Assembly: GCF_965137335.1 (NCBI RefSeq) | Contig: NZ_CBCRZD010000012.1 | Source: Empedobacter stercoris | GTDB lineage: Bacteria; Bacteroidota; Bacteroidia; Flavobacteriales; Weeksellaceae | Direction: 5' to 3' (one strand) | DNA length: 64,000 bases | Shown: positions 45,038-53,105 of the stretch, one piece after another | How positions within the stretch are numbered: the first letter of the stretch is position 1 | How the letters are laid out: each line of letters begins with the position of its first letter | Made by a program: the position numbers and the translations under genes | Notes under the pieces: model-generated | Database searches by the model: none | Told to the model about the DNA's origin: nothing | What the model saw: only the letters and a program-made list of their open reading frames with translations

Positions 45038-46219
45038 TTACTCAAAAGCAATTATTGAAAGATTTGTATTTTCTATAATTTCTTTTTGTTTAAGCTTCTC
45101 AATATCAATTACACCAACTATATGGTTGTAATTTTTACTCTGATAACGTTCTTCTATTTCCTCAAAAAAACTTGAAACATCATCTGTTTGGTTTTCAAAT
45201 CCAATGTAAACACGTTTTTTCCCATTTTGATTAAAAATACCCTCGTGTTGATTTTCATATTTTCGAATCGAATATTTATAGTCATATTTCAACGCTGAAA
45301 TATCACTCAAAACCGCTGAAGATGTAGGGAAACGCCCTGCTCCTTTTCCATATAAAAACTGCTCATCGGAAAGCGAACTTCCGATCAATACACCATTGTA
45401 TTCATTATTTACTAAAGCTATCGTTTTATTAAGCTCAACAAAAGTTGGTAAAACTGTAGACGTAATTTCTCCTGTTTGATGATTTATTTTTGAATTCGCA
45501 ATTAGCTTAATTGTGTAATTTTTTTCGTTCGCATATTTAAAATCTTCAACTTTCAAAGCAGTAATCCCTTTACGAATAATAGCTTCTACTTCAATTTTTT
45601 TACCAAAAGCATGTAATGTAATAATCGACAATTTACTCGCTGCATCAAAACCTTCCACATCTGCCGTTGGATCAGCTTCAGCAAAACCACTTTCTTGTGC
45701 TGCTTTCAAAGCATCTTGATACGATTCATTTTCATTCGCCATTTTAGTCAAGATGTAATTTGTTGTTCCATTCACGATTCCAGAAACATAATTCAATAAA
45801 TCATTATCGAAATATTCTTCTAAATTTCGAATAATTGGTACAGAACCACAAACAGAGGCTTCATAAAGGAAAGAAACATTGTTTTGTTCTTGTAATTCTA
45901 ATAATTCTTTGTGATGGTCAGCAATCAATTTTTTATTGGCACTTACGACATGTTTCCCATTAACAAAAGCTTTTTTGATGATATCATAAGCTGCATCTGC
46001 ATCAGAAATCAATTCTACCACAACATTTATTTCATCATCATTTAAAATATCTTTTGCATTTGTTGAAAATAATTCAGCTGGTGCATTTCTTATTTTAGAA
46101 TCATCTTTAATTACAATTTTTTTAATCGCTGAATTTAATTGTGGTTTCTCTTCTAAAACCTTATAAATCCCCTCTCCTACTACGCCAAATCCGAATAATC
46201 CGATATTTATTTTTTTCAT
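45038..46219 (-). CDS. hom: Homoserine dehydrogenase
   Basis: A 393-residue enzyme making homoserine, the common precursor of methionine and threonine, from aspartate semialdehyde. Features are the NAD(P) motif GFGVVG (10-15), SANKKLIA with the substrate lysine, YEASVCGSVPIIRNL, the strong NGTTNYIL motif and SGFAEADPTADVEGFDAASKLSI. The C-terminus is shorter and differs from the usual ACT domain, so feedback by threonine may be weak or absent; control is instead visible as a SAM riboswitch in the leader. Transcription is divergent from metH. Confidence 0.93.
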   Translation of the reverse strand: MKKINIGLFGFGVVGEGIYKVLEEKPQLNSAIKKIVIKDDSKIRNAPAELFSTNAKDILNDDEINVVVELISDADAAYDIIKKAFVNGKHVVSANKKLIADHHKELLELQEQNNVSFLYEASVCGSVPIIRNLEEYFDNDLLNYVSGIVNGTTNYILTKMANENESYQDALKAAQESGFAEADPTADVEGFDAASKLSIITLHAFGKKIEVEAIIRKGITALKVEDFKYANEKNYTIKLIANSKINHQTGEITSTVLPTFVELNKTIALVNNEYNGVLIGSSLSDEQFLYGKGAGRFPTSSAVLSDISALKYDYKYSIRKYENQHEGIFNQNGKKRVYIGFENQTDDVSSFFEEIEERYQSKNYNHIVGVIDIEKLKQKEIIENTNLSIIAFE

Positions 46220-46335
46220 TTATTTATTTCTTTACTATTGATTTTATCAGAAAATGTGAAGAAAAAAGGAAATTTTAAAATAATAACAATTGAATCAGTT
46301 GTATTAAGAATAATACTGAATGATGGTTATCGTAG

Positions 46336-46434
46336 TTATTTATCTTCCCTTAACAGGATGGAATTAGCACCTTGATTGTAATCAGGTTGCTAAAGTTTCT
46401 TAGGGCCATTTCCCTCCACTTTTCTTGATAAAAT
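46336..46434 (-). promoter_or_regulatory. SAM-I (S-box) riboswitch upstream of homoserine dehydrogenase
   Basis: On the minus strand the leader reads TATCAAGAAAAGTGGAGGGA, then ATGGCCC, AGCAACC, AAGGTGCTAATTCC and a closing GATAAAT. These are the conserved S-box core elements in the right order and spacing: P1, GGAGGGA, GGCCC, GCAACC and GGTGCTAA-TCC. It lies about 117 nt before the start codon. Binding of S-adenosylmethionine should lower expression. No strong intrinsic terminator is obvious between it and the gene. Confidence 0.88.
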
Positions 46435-46464
46435 ATAAAATTTTACTTGAGCTATTTCTGAGGG

Positions 46465-46499
46465 CAAATTTAGTACAAACTATTTCAATTTTCCAAATA
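46465..46499 (-). promoter_or_regulatory. Promoter of the hom leader (TTTG-N21-TAAATTTG)
   Basis: On the minus strand TATTTG (46494-46499), 21 nt, then TAAATTTG (46465-46472) match the flavobacterial consensus. The predicted start near 46458 is about 24 nt upstream of the riboswitch. Confidence 0.65.
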
Positions 46500-46829
46500 T
46501 TAAAACATACATTTATTTATAATTTTCTAATTAAAGTTCTAATATGATTTAATTTTAGAATTATTTTCTAAATTTTTTATTATTTAATGATTTGATTCTA
46601 TAAAAATGATTAAAAAGTAAAAACAAATCTTTTAATTAATTCTGGAAAATTAAAAAAACCTAATAATATTCTAATTTAAAACAACTTAAATAAGTATTAA
46701 AGATATTTTTTACATCAATTAACGTATTGTAAGAATATTTTTCTACTTCAATGATTTTACAACCAAAAATAATCAGGTTAAGTTTATGGAATGATTAACT
46801 TATTTTGACATGTCTACTTCAAATAATAA
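46500..46829. other. AT-rich DNA between the divergent methionine promoters, no gene
   Basis: About 330 bp of very AT-rich DNA between the hom promoter and the metH regulatory region. No convincing reading frame, RNA or repeat is seen on either strand. Confidence 0.5.
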
Positions 46830-46876
46830 TTATAATGATTATCATTTTTTTATTTTAAAAGGAAGAGATAATTTTG
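46830..46876 (+). promoter_or_regulatory. metH promoter with Fur-box-like palindrome
   Basis: TAATTTTG (46869-46876) fits the -7 consensus, and the predicted start near 46883 falls right at the riboswitch. About 24 bp upstream, 46830-46844 reads TTATAATGATTATCA, differing from the Fur 7-1-7 consensus TGATAATnATTATCA at one position only. No TTG -33 element is seen. Fur control is a suggestion from sequence alone. Confidence 0.45.
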
Positions 46877-46883
46877 CAGATAA

Positions 46884-46982
46884 CCTTATAAAGAATAGAT
46901 GGAGGGATTAGGCCCGTAGATATCTTGGCAACCCAAAGGAAAGTTGGGTGCTACATCCTACTCAAAAAAGAGAAAGATAAGG
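46884..46982 (+). promoter_or_regulatory. SAM-I (S-box) riboswitch upstream of metH1-metH2-metF
   Basis: The leader contains CCTTATAAAGAA, TGGAGGGATTAGGCCC, TTGGCAACCCAA, GGTGCTACATCC and a closing GATAAGG, the S-box core in canonical order. The P1 5' strand CCTTAT (46884-46889) pairs with ATAAGG at 46977-46982; a second ATAAGG lies at 47004-47009, about 19 nt before the metH1 start, which could compete for the same strand. SAM binding is expected to turn the operon down. Confidence 0.92.
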
Positions 46983-47027
46983 ACTTACCTCGCAATTCTT
47001 CCCATAAGGTTTTAATAAAATAGTAAA

Positions 47028-48026
47028 ATGAAATTAAACGATATACTAAAAGAACGTATTGTTATTTTAGATGGTGCTATGGGAACAATGATCCAAAAGC
47101 ATAATTTGCAAGAGGAAGATTACAGAGGAGAAAGATTCAGAAATTTCCATACATCTTTAAAAGGAAATAACGATTTATTGGTGTTAACACAACCACAAAT
47201 TATCAAAGATATTCATAGAGAGTATTTAGCTGCTGGCGCAGATTTAATTGAAACAAATACATTTAATGCGAATATCATTTCGATGATTGATTATGATATG
47301 GTTGATTTAGTTGATGAATTAAATTCGGAAGCCGTTCGTTTAGCGAAAGAAGCTTGTGCGGAATATTCTACTCCAGACAAACCTCGACTTGTTGTTGGTT
47401 CTTTAGGTCCTACAAATAAAACAGCATCGATTTCACCTCAAGTGAATGACCCAAGTTACCGTGACATCGATTTTGACACTTTAGCTAATGTTTATTTTCG
47501 ACAAGCTAAAACAATGTTAGAAGCAGGTGTTGATGTATTGTTGGTTGAAACTATTTTTGATACCCTAAATGCTAAAGCAGCATTTTATGGCATTCAAGAT
47601 GCGATCGAAAAAACTGGAATCAACGTTCCATTAATGGCTTCAGGTACGATAACAGATAAATCTGGACGCACACTTTCTGGACAAACAACTGAGGCATTCC
47701 TTATTTCTTTAGAACATATTGATTTACTTTCAGTTGGCTTAAACTGTGCGTTAGGCGCTACAGATTTAATTCCATACTTAGAAGTTTTAGCAGAAAAAGC
47801 TCCTTTTTATGTAAGTGCATATCCAAACGCAGGTTTACCTAATGCTTTTGGTGGATATGACGAAACAGCAGAAATGATGCGTGAACATATTCGTCCATTT
47901 TTAGAGAAGAAATTGGTCAATATTATTGGTGGTTGTTGCGGAACAACACCAGATCATATCAAATTAATGGCAGATTTAGCAAAAGAATACGAACCTCGAA
48001 AAATCAATGTAGCATGTCAAGCGTAA
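47028..48026 (+). CDS. metH1: Methionine synthase, homocysteine-binding subunit (MetH N-terminal part)
   Basis: A 332-residue homocysteine S-methyltransferase domain. LDGAMGTMIQ starts the barrel, and the zinc ligands are in GLNCALG and GGCCGTTPDHI near the C-terminus. In most bacteria this is the N-terminal module of a single MetH of about 1,200 residues; in flavobacteria it is commonly a separate gene, so the split is natural. The next gene starts 13 bp before this one stops. First gene of the SAM-riboswitch-controlled operon. Confidence 0.93.
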   Translation: MKLNDILKERIVILDGAMGTMIQKHNLQEEDYRGERFRNFHTSLKGNNDLLVLTQPQIIKDIHREYLAAGADLIETNTFNANIISMIDYDMVDLVDELNSEAVRLAKEACAEYSTPDKPRLVVGSLGPTNKTASISPQVNDPSYRDIDFDTLANVYFRQAKTMLEAGVDVLLVETIFDTLNAKAAFYGIQDAIEKTGINVPLMASGTITDKSGRTLSGQTTEAFLISLEHIDLLSVGLNCALGATDLIPYLEVLAEKAPFYVSAYPNAGLPNAFGGYDETAEMMREHIRPFLEKKLVNIIGGCCGTTPDHIKLMADLAKEYEPRKINVACQA

Positions 48027-50680
48027 AAATTCAACTTTCTGGATTAGAACCATTAATTGTACGCGAAAATTCAAACTTTGTAAACGTTGGAGAACGCACA
48101 AATGTAACTGGTTCAAAAAAATTCTTACGATTAATCAAAGAAGAAAAATTTGAAGAAGCACTTCAAGTTGCGCGTGATCAAGTAGATGGTGGCGCACAAA
48201 TTATCGACATCAACATGGACGAAGGCATGCTTGATGGTGTAGCTTCAATGGTAAAATATTTACGATTAATTGCTTCCGAGCCCGACATTTCAAAAGTTCC
48301 GATTATGATTGATTCTTCTAAATGGGAAATCATCGAAGCTGGATTAAAAAATGTACAAGGAAAAGCAATTGTCAACTCTATTTCTTTAAAAGAAGGAGAA
48401 GAATTATTCATCGAGCACGCCAAAAAAATCAAACGTTACGGTGCTGCAACTGTTGTAATGGCATTTGATGAAAAAGGTCAAGCTGATAATTACCAACGTC
48501 GTATTGAAATCGTAAAACGCTCGTATGATATATTGGTCAATCAAGTAAAATTCAATCCAAAAGACATCATTTTTGATGTTAATATTTTCCCTGTTGCAAC
48601 AGGAATGGAAGAACATCGCCGAAATGCAATCGACTTTTTTGAAGCGACAAAATGGATCAAAGAAAATCTTCCTTATGCGTTAGTTTCGGGTGGAGTTTCT
48701 AATGTTTCGTTCTCGTTTCGTGGTAACAATGCAGTTCGAGAAGCAATGCACTCAGCCTTTTTATACCACGCAATTCAGCACGGAATGGATATGGGAATCG
48801 TTAATCCTGAAATGATTGAGATTTATGATGATATTCCAAAAGACTTATTAGAACATGTTGAAGATGTTTTATTGGATAGACGTGATGATGCCACAGAACG
48901 ATTGATTGATTTTGCAGAACATTTAAAAGGTGTTACAAAAGAAAAAAAGAAAGATGATTCTTGGCGTGAATTACCTTTAGAAAAGCGAATAGAAATAGCT
49001 TTGGTAAAAGGGATTACTGAATTTATAGATGAAGATACGGCTGAAGCATTAGATCAAATTAAATCACCACTTCAAGTTATTGAAGGTCCATTGATGGATG
49101 GAATGAATGTCGTAGGAGATTTATTTGGAAGTGGTAAAATGTTCTTACCACAGGTTGTAAAATCGGCTCGTGTGATGAAAAAAGCTGTAGCCTATTTAAC
49201 ACCTTATTTAGAAGAAGAAAAACTAAGAAATAAAACTGACAAAGAACCATCTAAAATATTGATGGCAACAGTTAAAGGCGATGTACATGATATCGGAAAA
49301 AATATTGTTTCTGTTGTATTAAGCTGTAATGGTTTTGAAATTATTGATTTAGGTGTTATGGTCTCTTCTGAAAGAATTTTAGAAGAAGCTCAAAAAAATA
49401 AAGTCGATGTAATTGGACTTTCGGGATTGATAACGCCTTCTTTAGACGAAATGGTACATGTTGCTAAAGAAATGAAACGCTTAAATCTCGATATTCCATT
49501 AATGATTGGAGGTGCGACTACATCAAAAGCCCACACCGCTGTTAAAATTGCTCCGCAATATGACAAAGCCATTCACGTATTAGACGCTTCGCGTTCGGTT
49601 ACCGTTTGTCAAAAATTAATTGGTTCGCAACAAGCAGAATTATTTACAGAAACGGAAACAGATTATACTAAAATCAGAGAAGGTTTCTTAAATCGCGCTG
49701 TTGCAAAAGAATACCTAACAATTGAAGAAGCTCGTAAAAATAAATTGCAATTAGATTTTGAAGAAAATAAACCATTCAAACCAAATCAATTGGGTGTATT
49801 TACGCATCAAGCAAGTGTAACTGAGTTAAAAGAATTTATCGACTGGACTCCTTTTTTCAAAACATGGGATTTACATGGAAAATTCCCTGCGATTTTAGAT
49901 GATGAACTTGTCGGTGAAAATGCCAAAGAATTATACATTGATGCATTGTCAATGTTAAACAGAATCGAAGCCGAAAATTTAGCAAGACCGAAAGCTGTTT
50001 ACGGTTTATTTAAAGCGAATACGGTAAACGATGACACGATAGAATTGTTTGATGAAAACGATCTTAAAATAGAAGAATTCTACACACTTCGCCAGCAAGC
50101 GAAAAAATCGAAAGATCAACCAAATATGTCAATTGCTGATTTCATAGCACCGAAAGATTCAACTATACAAGATTATATTGGCGCTTTTGCTGTAACTGCT
50201 GGTCAAGAAATTGAAGAAGTTGCTAAAGCGTACGAAAAGAACTTGGACGATTACAATTCGATTATGGTCAAAGCAATTGCTGATCGTTTAGCTGAAGCTT
50301 ATGCAGAATATTTACACAAATATGTTCGAACAGAAGTTTGGGGATACGCATCTGACGAAAATTTAGCAAACAATGAATTAATTGCTGAAAAATACAAAGG
50401 AATTCGTCCTGCTCCTGGTTATCCTGCTTGCCCTGATCATTTGGAGAAAGAAACAATTTTTAACATATTAGATGTTGAGAAAAATGCTGGGATCGAATTA
50501 ACAAGTTCGTTAGCCATGTACCCTGTTTCATCAGTTTCGGGATATTATTTTGGGAATCCGAAAGCTAAATATTTTGGTGTCGGAAAAATTAAAATGGATC
50601 AAGTAGAAGATTTTGCTCAACGTAAAAATATAGATTTAAAAAAAGCGGAACGTTGGTTAGGACCAAATTTGGCTGATTAG
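48014..50680 (+). CDS. metH2: Cobalamin-dependent methionine synthase, folate/B12/activation modules
   Basis: An 888-residue protein counted from ATG 48014 (MSSVKIQLSGLEP); the longer open frame from 47933 lies inside metH1 and is not used. Domain order: pterin-binding barrel (FVNVGERTNVTGSKKFLRLI onwards), cap helices, cobalamin-binding domain with DVHDIGKN carrying the base-off His, and the C-terminal activation domain (RPAPGYPACPDHLEK). It transfers methyl from 5-methyl-THF to homocysteine through B12, working with MetH1. The active site and ligands look complete. The organism therefore needs B12 for this route. Confidence 0.95.
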   Translation: MSSVKIQLSGLEPLIVRENSNFVNVGERTNVTGSKKFLRLIKEEKFEEALQVARDQVDGGAQIIDINMDEGMLDGVASMVKYLRLIASEPDISKVPIMIDSSKWEIIEAGLKNVQGKAIVNSISLKEGEELFIEHAKKIKRYGAATVVMAFDEKGQADNYQRRIEIVKRSYDILVNQVKFNPKDIIFDVNIFPVATGMEEHRRNAIDFFEATKWIKENLPYALVSGGVSNVSFSFRGNNAVREAMHSAFLYHAIQHGMDMGIVNPEMIEIYDDIPKDLLEHVEDVLLDRRDDATERLIDFAEHLKGVTKEKKKDDSWRELPLEKRIEIALVKGITEFIDEDTAEALDQIKSPLQVIEGPLMDGMNVVGDLFGSGKMFLPQVVKSARVMKKAVAYLTPYLEEEKLRNKTDKEPSKILMATVKGDVHDIGKNIVSVVLSCNGFEIIDLGVMVSSERILEEAQKNKVDVIGLSGLITPSLDEMVHVAKEMKRLNLDIPLMIGGATTSKAHTAVKIAPQYDKAIHVLDASRSVTVCQKLIGSQQAELFTETETDYTKIREGFLNRAVAKEYLTIEEARKNKLQLDFEENKPFKPNQLGVFTHQASVTELKEFIDWTPFFKTWDLHGKFPAILDDELVGENAKELYIDALSMLNRIEAENLARPKAVYGLFKANTVNDDTIELFDENDLKIEEFYTLRQQAKKSKDQPNMSIADFIAPKDSTIQDYIGAFAVTAGQEIEEVAKAYEKNLDDYNSIMVKAIADRLAEAYAEYLHKYVRTEVWGYASDENLANNELIAEKYKGIRPAPGYPACPDHLEKETIFNILDVEKNAGIELTSSLAMYPVSSVSGYYFGNPKAKYFGVGKIKMDQVEDFAQRKNIDLKKAERWLGPNLAD

Positions 50681-50682
50681 AA

Positions 50683-50880
50683 ATTAGTCAGATTCTTCGA
50701 CAAGCTCAGCATGACAACAAATCACGAGTTTCGAACTTCTGACTTCAAAAAAAATGCGTTAGGGATTGTAGTGAAAATCCTTTGCTGACCAGCAAAGATT
50801 GTAACGAAAAGCCCGCCCGAAGGGAACGCCCTAAAAAAAATATACAATCGGAATTCGAGCTTCGAACTTCGTTAAACGAT
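50683..50880 (+). repeat. Flavobacterial intergenic repeat cluster
   Basis: Three repeat-type pieces lie in the metH2-metF gap: CTTCGACAAGCTCAGCATGACA at about 50696-50717; a structured element from ATGCGTTAGGG (about 50754) to GGGAACGCCCTAA (about 50834), with internal hairpin CTTTGCTGACCAGCAAAG and a CCCGCCCGAAGGG stem; and GAGCTTCGAACTTCG near 50858-50872. Elements of this kind are scattered through flavobacterial genomes. The middle one may correspond to a known structured RNA motif of that group, which I cannot confirm. Confidence 0.6.
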
Positions 50881-50890
50881 AAAATAAAGA

Positions 50891-51847
50891 ATGAAAGTTA
50901 CTGAACATATAGAACGTTCGAATGGAAAACCGTTGTTTTCTGTTGAAATTTTACCTCCTTTGAAAGGTCAAGATGTAAATGCAACGTTTAAAACTTTGGA
51001 TCCTTTAGTGGAATTGAATCCTGCTTTTATCGATGTGACTTATCATCGACAAGAGTATATTTACAAACAAAAAGAGAAGGGCTTGTTGAAGCGGTATCAA
51101 GTGCGAAAACGACCTGGTACAGTAGCGATTTGTGCTGCTATCCAAAATCACTATAAAGTTGACGCAATTCCGCATTTGATTTGTGGTGGTTTCACAAAAG
51201 AAGATACAGAAGATGCTTTGATTGATTTGAATTTCTTGGGCATTGATAATGTATTGGTTTTACGAGGAGATCCGATTAAATCTGAAAAATCATTTGTGCC
51301 AGAAGTTGGTGGACATGCGTATGCTTCAGAATTAATTGAACAAATTACTGCTTTGAATACTGGAAATTATTTGGATGATGATTTGCAAGAATCGCATCCG
51401 ATGGATTTTTGTTTGGGTGTAGCTGGTTATCCTGAAAAACATTTCGAATCGCCAAACCTTGCAATAGATTTGCATTATTTGAAAAAGAAAGTTGAATTGG
51501 GAGCTGATTACATTGTGACACAAATGTTTTTTGACAATCAGAAATACTTTGATTTTGTCCAAAAGTGTCGAGAAATGGACATTAACGTTCCGATTATTCC
51601 TGGAATAAAACCGTTAACAACTTTTAATCAATTGACTAAAATTCCACAAAATTTCTACATCGATTTACCCGAATCCTTGTCGATGGAAGTGTTGAAAGCA
51701 AAAGATAAAGAAGCGATTAAAGAAATTGGCTTGGAGTGGTGCGTTCAGCAATGTAAAGAGTTAATGAAATTTGGTGTTCCTGGATTGCATTTTTATACGA
51801 TGAGTAACTCGATTAATACAAAAAAGGTTGCTGAAGCAATTTTTTAA
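50891..51847 (+). CDS. metF: Methylenetetrahydrofolate reductase
   Basis: A 318-residue FAD-linked enzyme that reduces 5,10-methylene-THF to 5-methyl-THF, the methyl donor for MetH. The start FSVEILPPLKGQDVNATF and the segments PAFIDVTYH, HLICGGFTKEDTEDALIDLNFLGIDNVLVLRGDP, FCLGVAGYPEKHFESPNL and DYIVTQMFFDN are the family pattern. It ends the methionine operon and has a strong terminator. The 210-bp repeat-containing gap before it may carry an extra signal. Confidence 0.95.
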   Translation: MKVTEHIERSNGKPLFSVEILPPLKGQDVNATFKTLDPLVELNPAFIDVTYHRQEYIYKQKEKGLLKRYQVRKRPGTVAICAAIQNHYKVDAIPHLICGGFTKEDTEDALIDLNFLGIDNVLVLRGDPIKSEKSFVPEVGGHAYASELIEQITALNTGNYLDDDLQESHPMDFCLGVAGYPEKHFESPNLAIDLHYLKKKVELGADYIVTQMFFDNQKYFDFVQKCREMDINVPIIPGIKPLTTFNQLTKIPQNFYIDLPESLSMEVLKAKDKEAIKEIGLEWCVQQCKELMKFGVPGLHFYTMSNSINTKKVAEAIF

Positions 51848-51858
51848 AACTATAAATA

Positions 51859-51892
51859 AAAAGAGAAAGCAATTAAAGTTTTCTCTTTTTTA
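51859..51892. terminator. Terminator between convergent genes
   Basis: AAAAAGAGAAA and TTTCTCTTTTT form an 11-bp stem with an AT-rich loop and a T run. It ends metF and overlaps the end of the convergent gene. Confidence 0.7.
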
Positions 51893-52453
51893 TTCAATCC
51901 TACTATTTTTTAAAGGTGTTTCTTTTAGAAAATCATTCAATTGTTGAATTTCATTTTCGTAATCATATTTTAAATCTACGTGAAATTTATCAAAAATAGA
52001 CTGAATTAATTTGAGTCTTCCAGCTTGGTATTTAAATAATTTTTCTGCATTTTCACCTGTTGTATATTTATTAAACAGATATGAATATCGTGTAAATGAT
52101 TCTTGCAAAATATATTTTCTTAATTCAAATTCGGACACTTTGTCTTTTGTAATTTGAACATGATAATTCACAATTCCACTCAGTGTTTTGAGTGTTAACA
52201 ATAATTGTCTATGACTTCGAATAATATTAATCTGATTAATTAAGTGATTAGACTTTTTGAACTGTAAATCAATCTTTTCGTAAATTATTTTTACTCGATC
52301 TTGCAAGTCACTTTCATCCTCTAACAATTGAAAATGTAAATGCTCTACCAACGTTTCATCTTTATTTATAAGACGCAAAAGAAGCTTGTCTTTTTCTTTT
52401 GTAGGTAAATCTAAAATTGCAATTTTCAATGCTGGAACATCTTTCAACTTCAT
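51890..52453 (-). CDS. Conserved hypothetical helical protein
   Basis: About 187 residues from the ATG at 52451-52453 (MKLKDVPALKIAILDLP); another in-frame ATG at 52513 would add 20 residues. The protein is strongly helical and charged (KEKDKLLLRLINKDETLVEHLHFQLLEDESDLQDRVKIIYEKIDLQFKK), with no signal peptide or membrane segment, and may form coiled coils. No family is recognised. It is convergent with metF and divergent from the J/KTSC gene. Confidence 0.6.
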   Translation of the reverse strand: MKLKDVPALKIAILDLPTKEKDKLLLRLINKDETLVEHLHFQLLEDESDLQDRVKIIYEKIDLQFKKSNHLINQINIIRSHRQLLLTLKTLSGIVNYHVQITKDKVSEFELRKYILQESFTRYSYLFNKYTTGENAEKLFKYQAGRLKLIQSIFDKFHVDLKYDYENEIQQLNDFLKETPLKNSRIE

Positions 52454-52605
52454 CTCTATTTGTTTGGTGTTAGCTTCACTAAAATTACGACTTTCTTTTA
52501 CAAAAAAAATCATTTATCATCATCTTAACCAAACTTATTCCTATTAAAAGTATTTCGTCATTAATATTCCGTACTTTTGCAAACCGAAAAAAGGGTTAAA
52601 AAATT

Positions 52606-53052
52606 ATGAAAAGCGTTGTAGAACACAGAAAATTACTTGGAGTTGATAAAAATGTCACTTTAAAAGAGTTGAAAACAATTTACAGAAATACGATGAAAGA
52701 TGCGCATCCTGATAAATTTGTGAACGATGAAGCAGGTAAATTAGAAGCTGAAGAAAAAAGTAAAGTCGTGATTGAAGCGTATCATTTTTTGGTAAGCGTT
52801 AATCCTGAAACACACGAAAAAAATAAAGAAGAATATACGACAACTACGACAAAATCTAACATTCATGATTTTTATATGGACGAACAGATTTTGAAAGTTG
52901 AACATTTAGATGGTAATCATTACGAATATTTCGGTGTTCCTAAAAATACCTACATCAAAATGGTAAATTCTGATTCACCAAGTCGTTTTGCAAGAAGACA
53001 CATTTACGGTAAATTTACACATCGTAAAGCGGGTGAAGCAATGAAAGATTAA
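52606..53052 (+). CDS. J-domain/KTSC fusion protein
   Basis: A 148-residue cytosolic protein. The first 70 residues form a DnaJ-like domain with the HPD tripeptide at 34-36 (KDAHPDKF), which would stimulate an Hsp70. The rest (DEQILKVEHLDGNHYEYFGVPKNTYIKMVNSDSPSRFARRHIYGKF) matches the KTSC fold that often occurs alone in bacteria. The fusion suggests targeting of DnaK to a KTSC ligand, but neither partner is known. A TACTTTTG -7-like element precedes it and a terminator follows. Confidence 0.8.
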   Translation: MKSVVEHRKLLGVDKNVTLKELKTIYRNTMKDAHPDKFVNDEAGKLEAEEKSKVVIEAYHFLVSVNPETHEKNKEEYTTTTTKSNIHDFYMDEQILKVEHLDGNHYEYFGVPKNTYIKMVNSDSPSRFARRHIYGKFTHRKAGEAMKD

Positions 53053-53070
53053 ATTTAATCAATACTATAA

Positions 53071-53097
53071 CAAAAGCCTCTAAATTAGAGGCTTTTA
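53071..53097. terminator. Terminator between convergent genes
   Basis: AAAAGCCTCTAA-AT-TTAGAGGCTTTT forms a perfect stem flanked by A/T runs between the J/KTSC gene and pdxH. Confidence 0.75.
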
Positions 53098-53105
53098 TTA
53101 TTTTT

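Noticed and set aside
47933..48013. Longer metH2 frame starting inside metH1
   Set aside because: The first 27 codons are not methionine-synthase-like; ATG 48014 begins the conserved sequence.
47028..50680. metH split read as a frameshifted gene
   Set aside because: Both products are complete modules with proper start and stop, and flavobacteria commonly carry this split, so no pseudogene is called.
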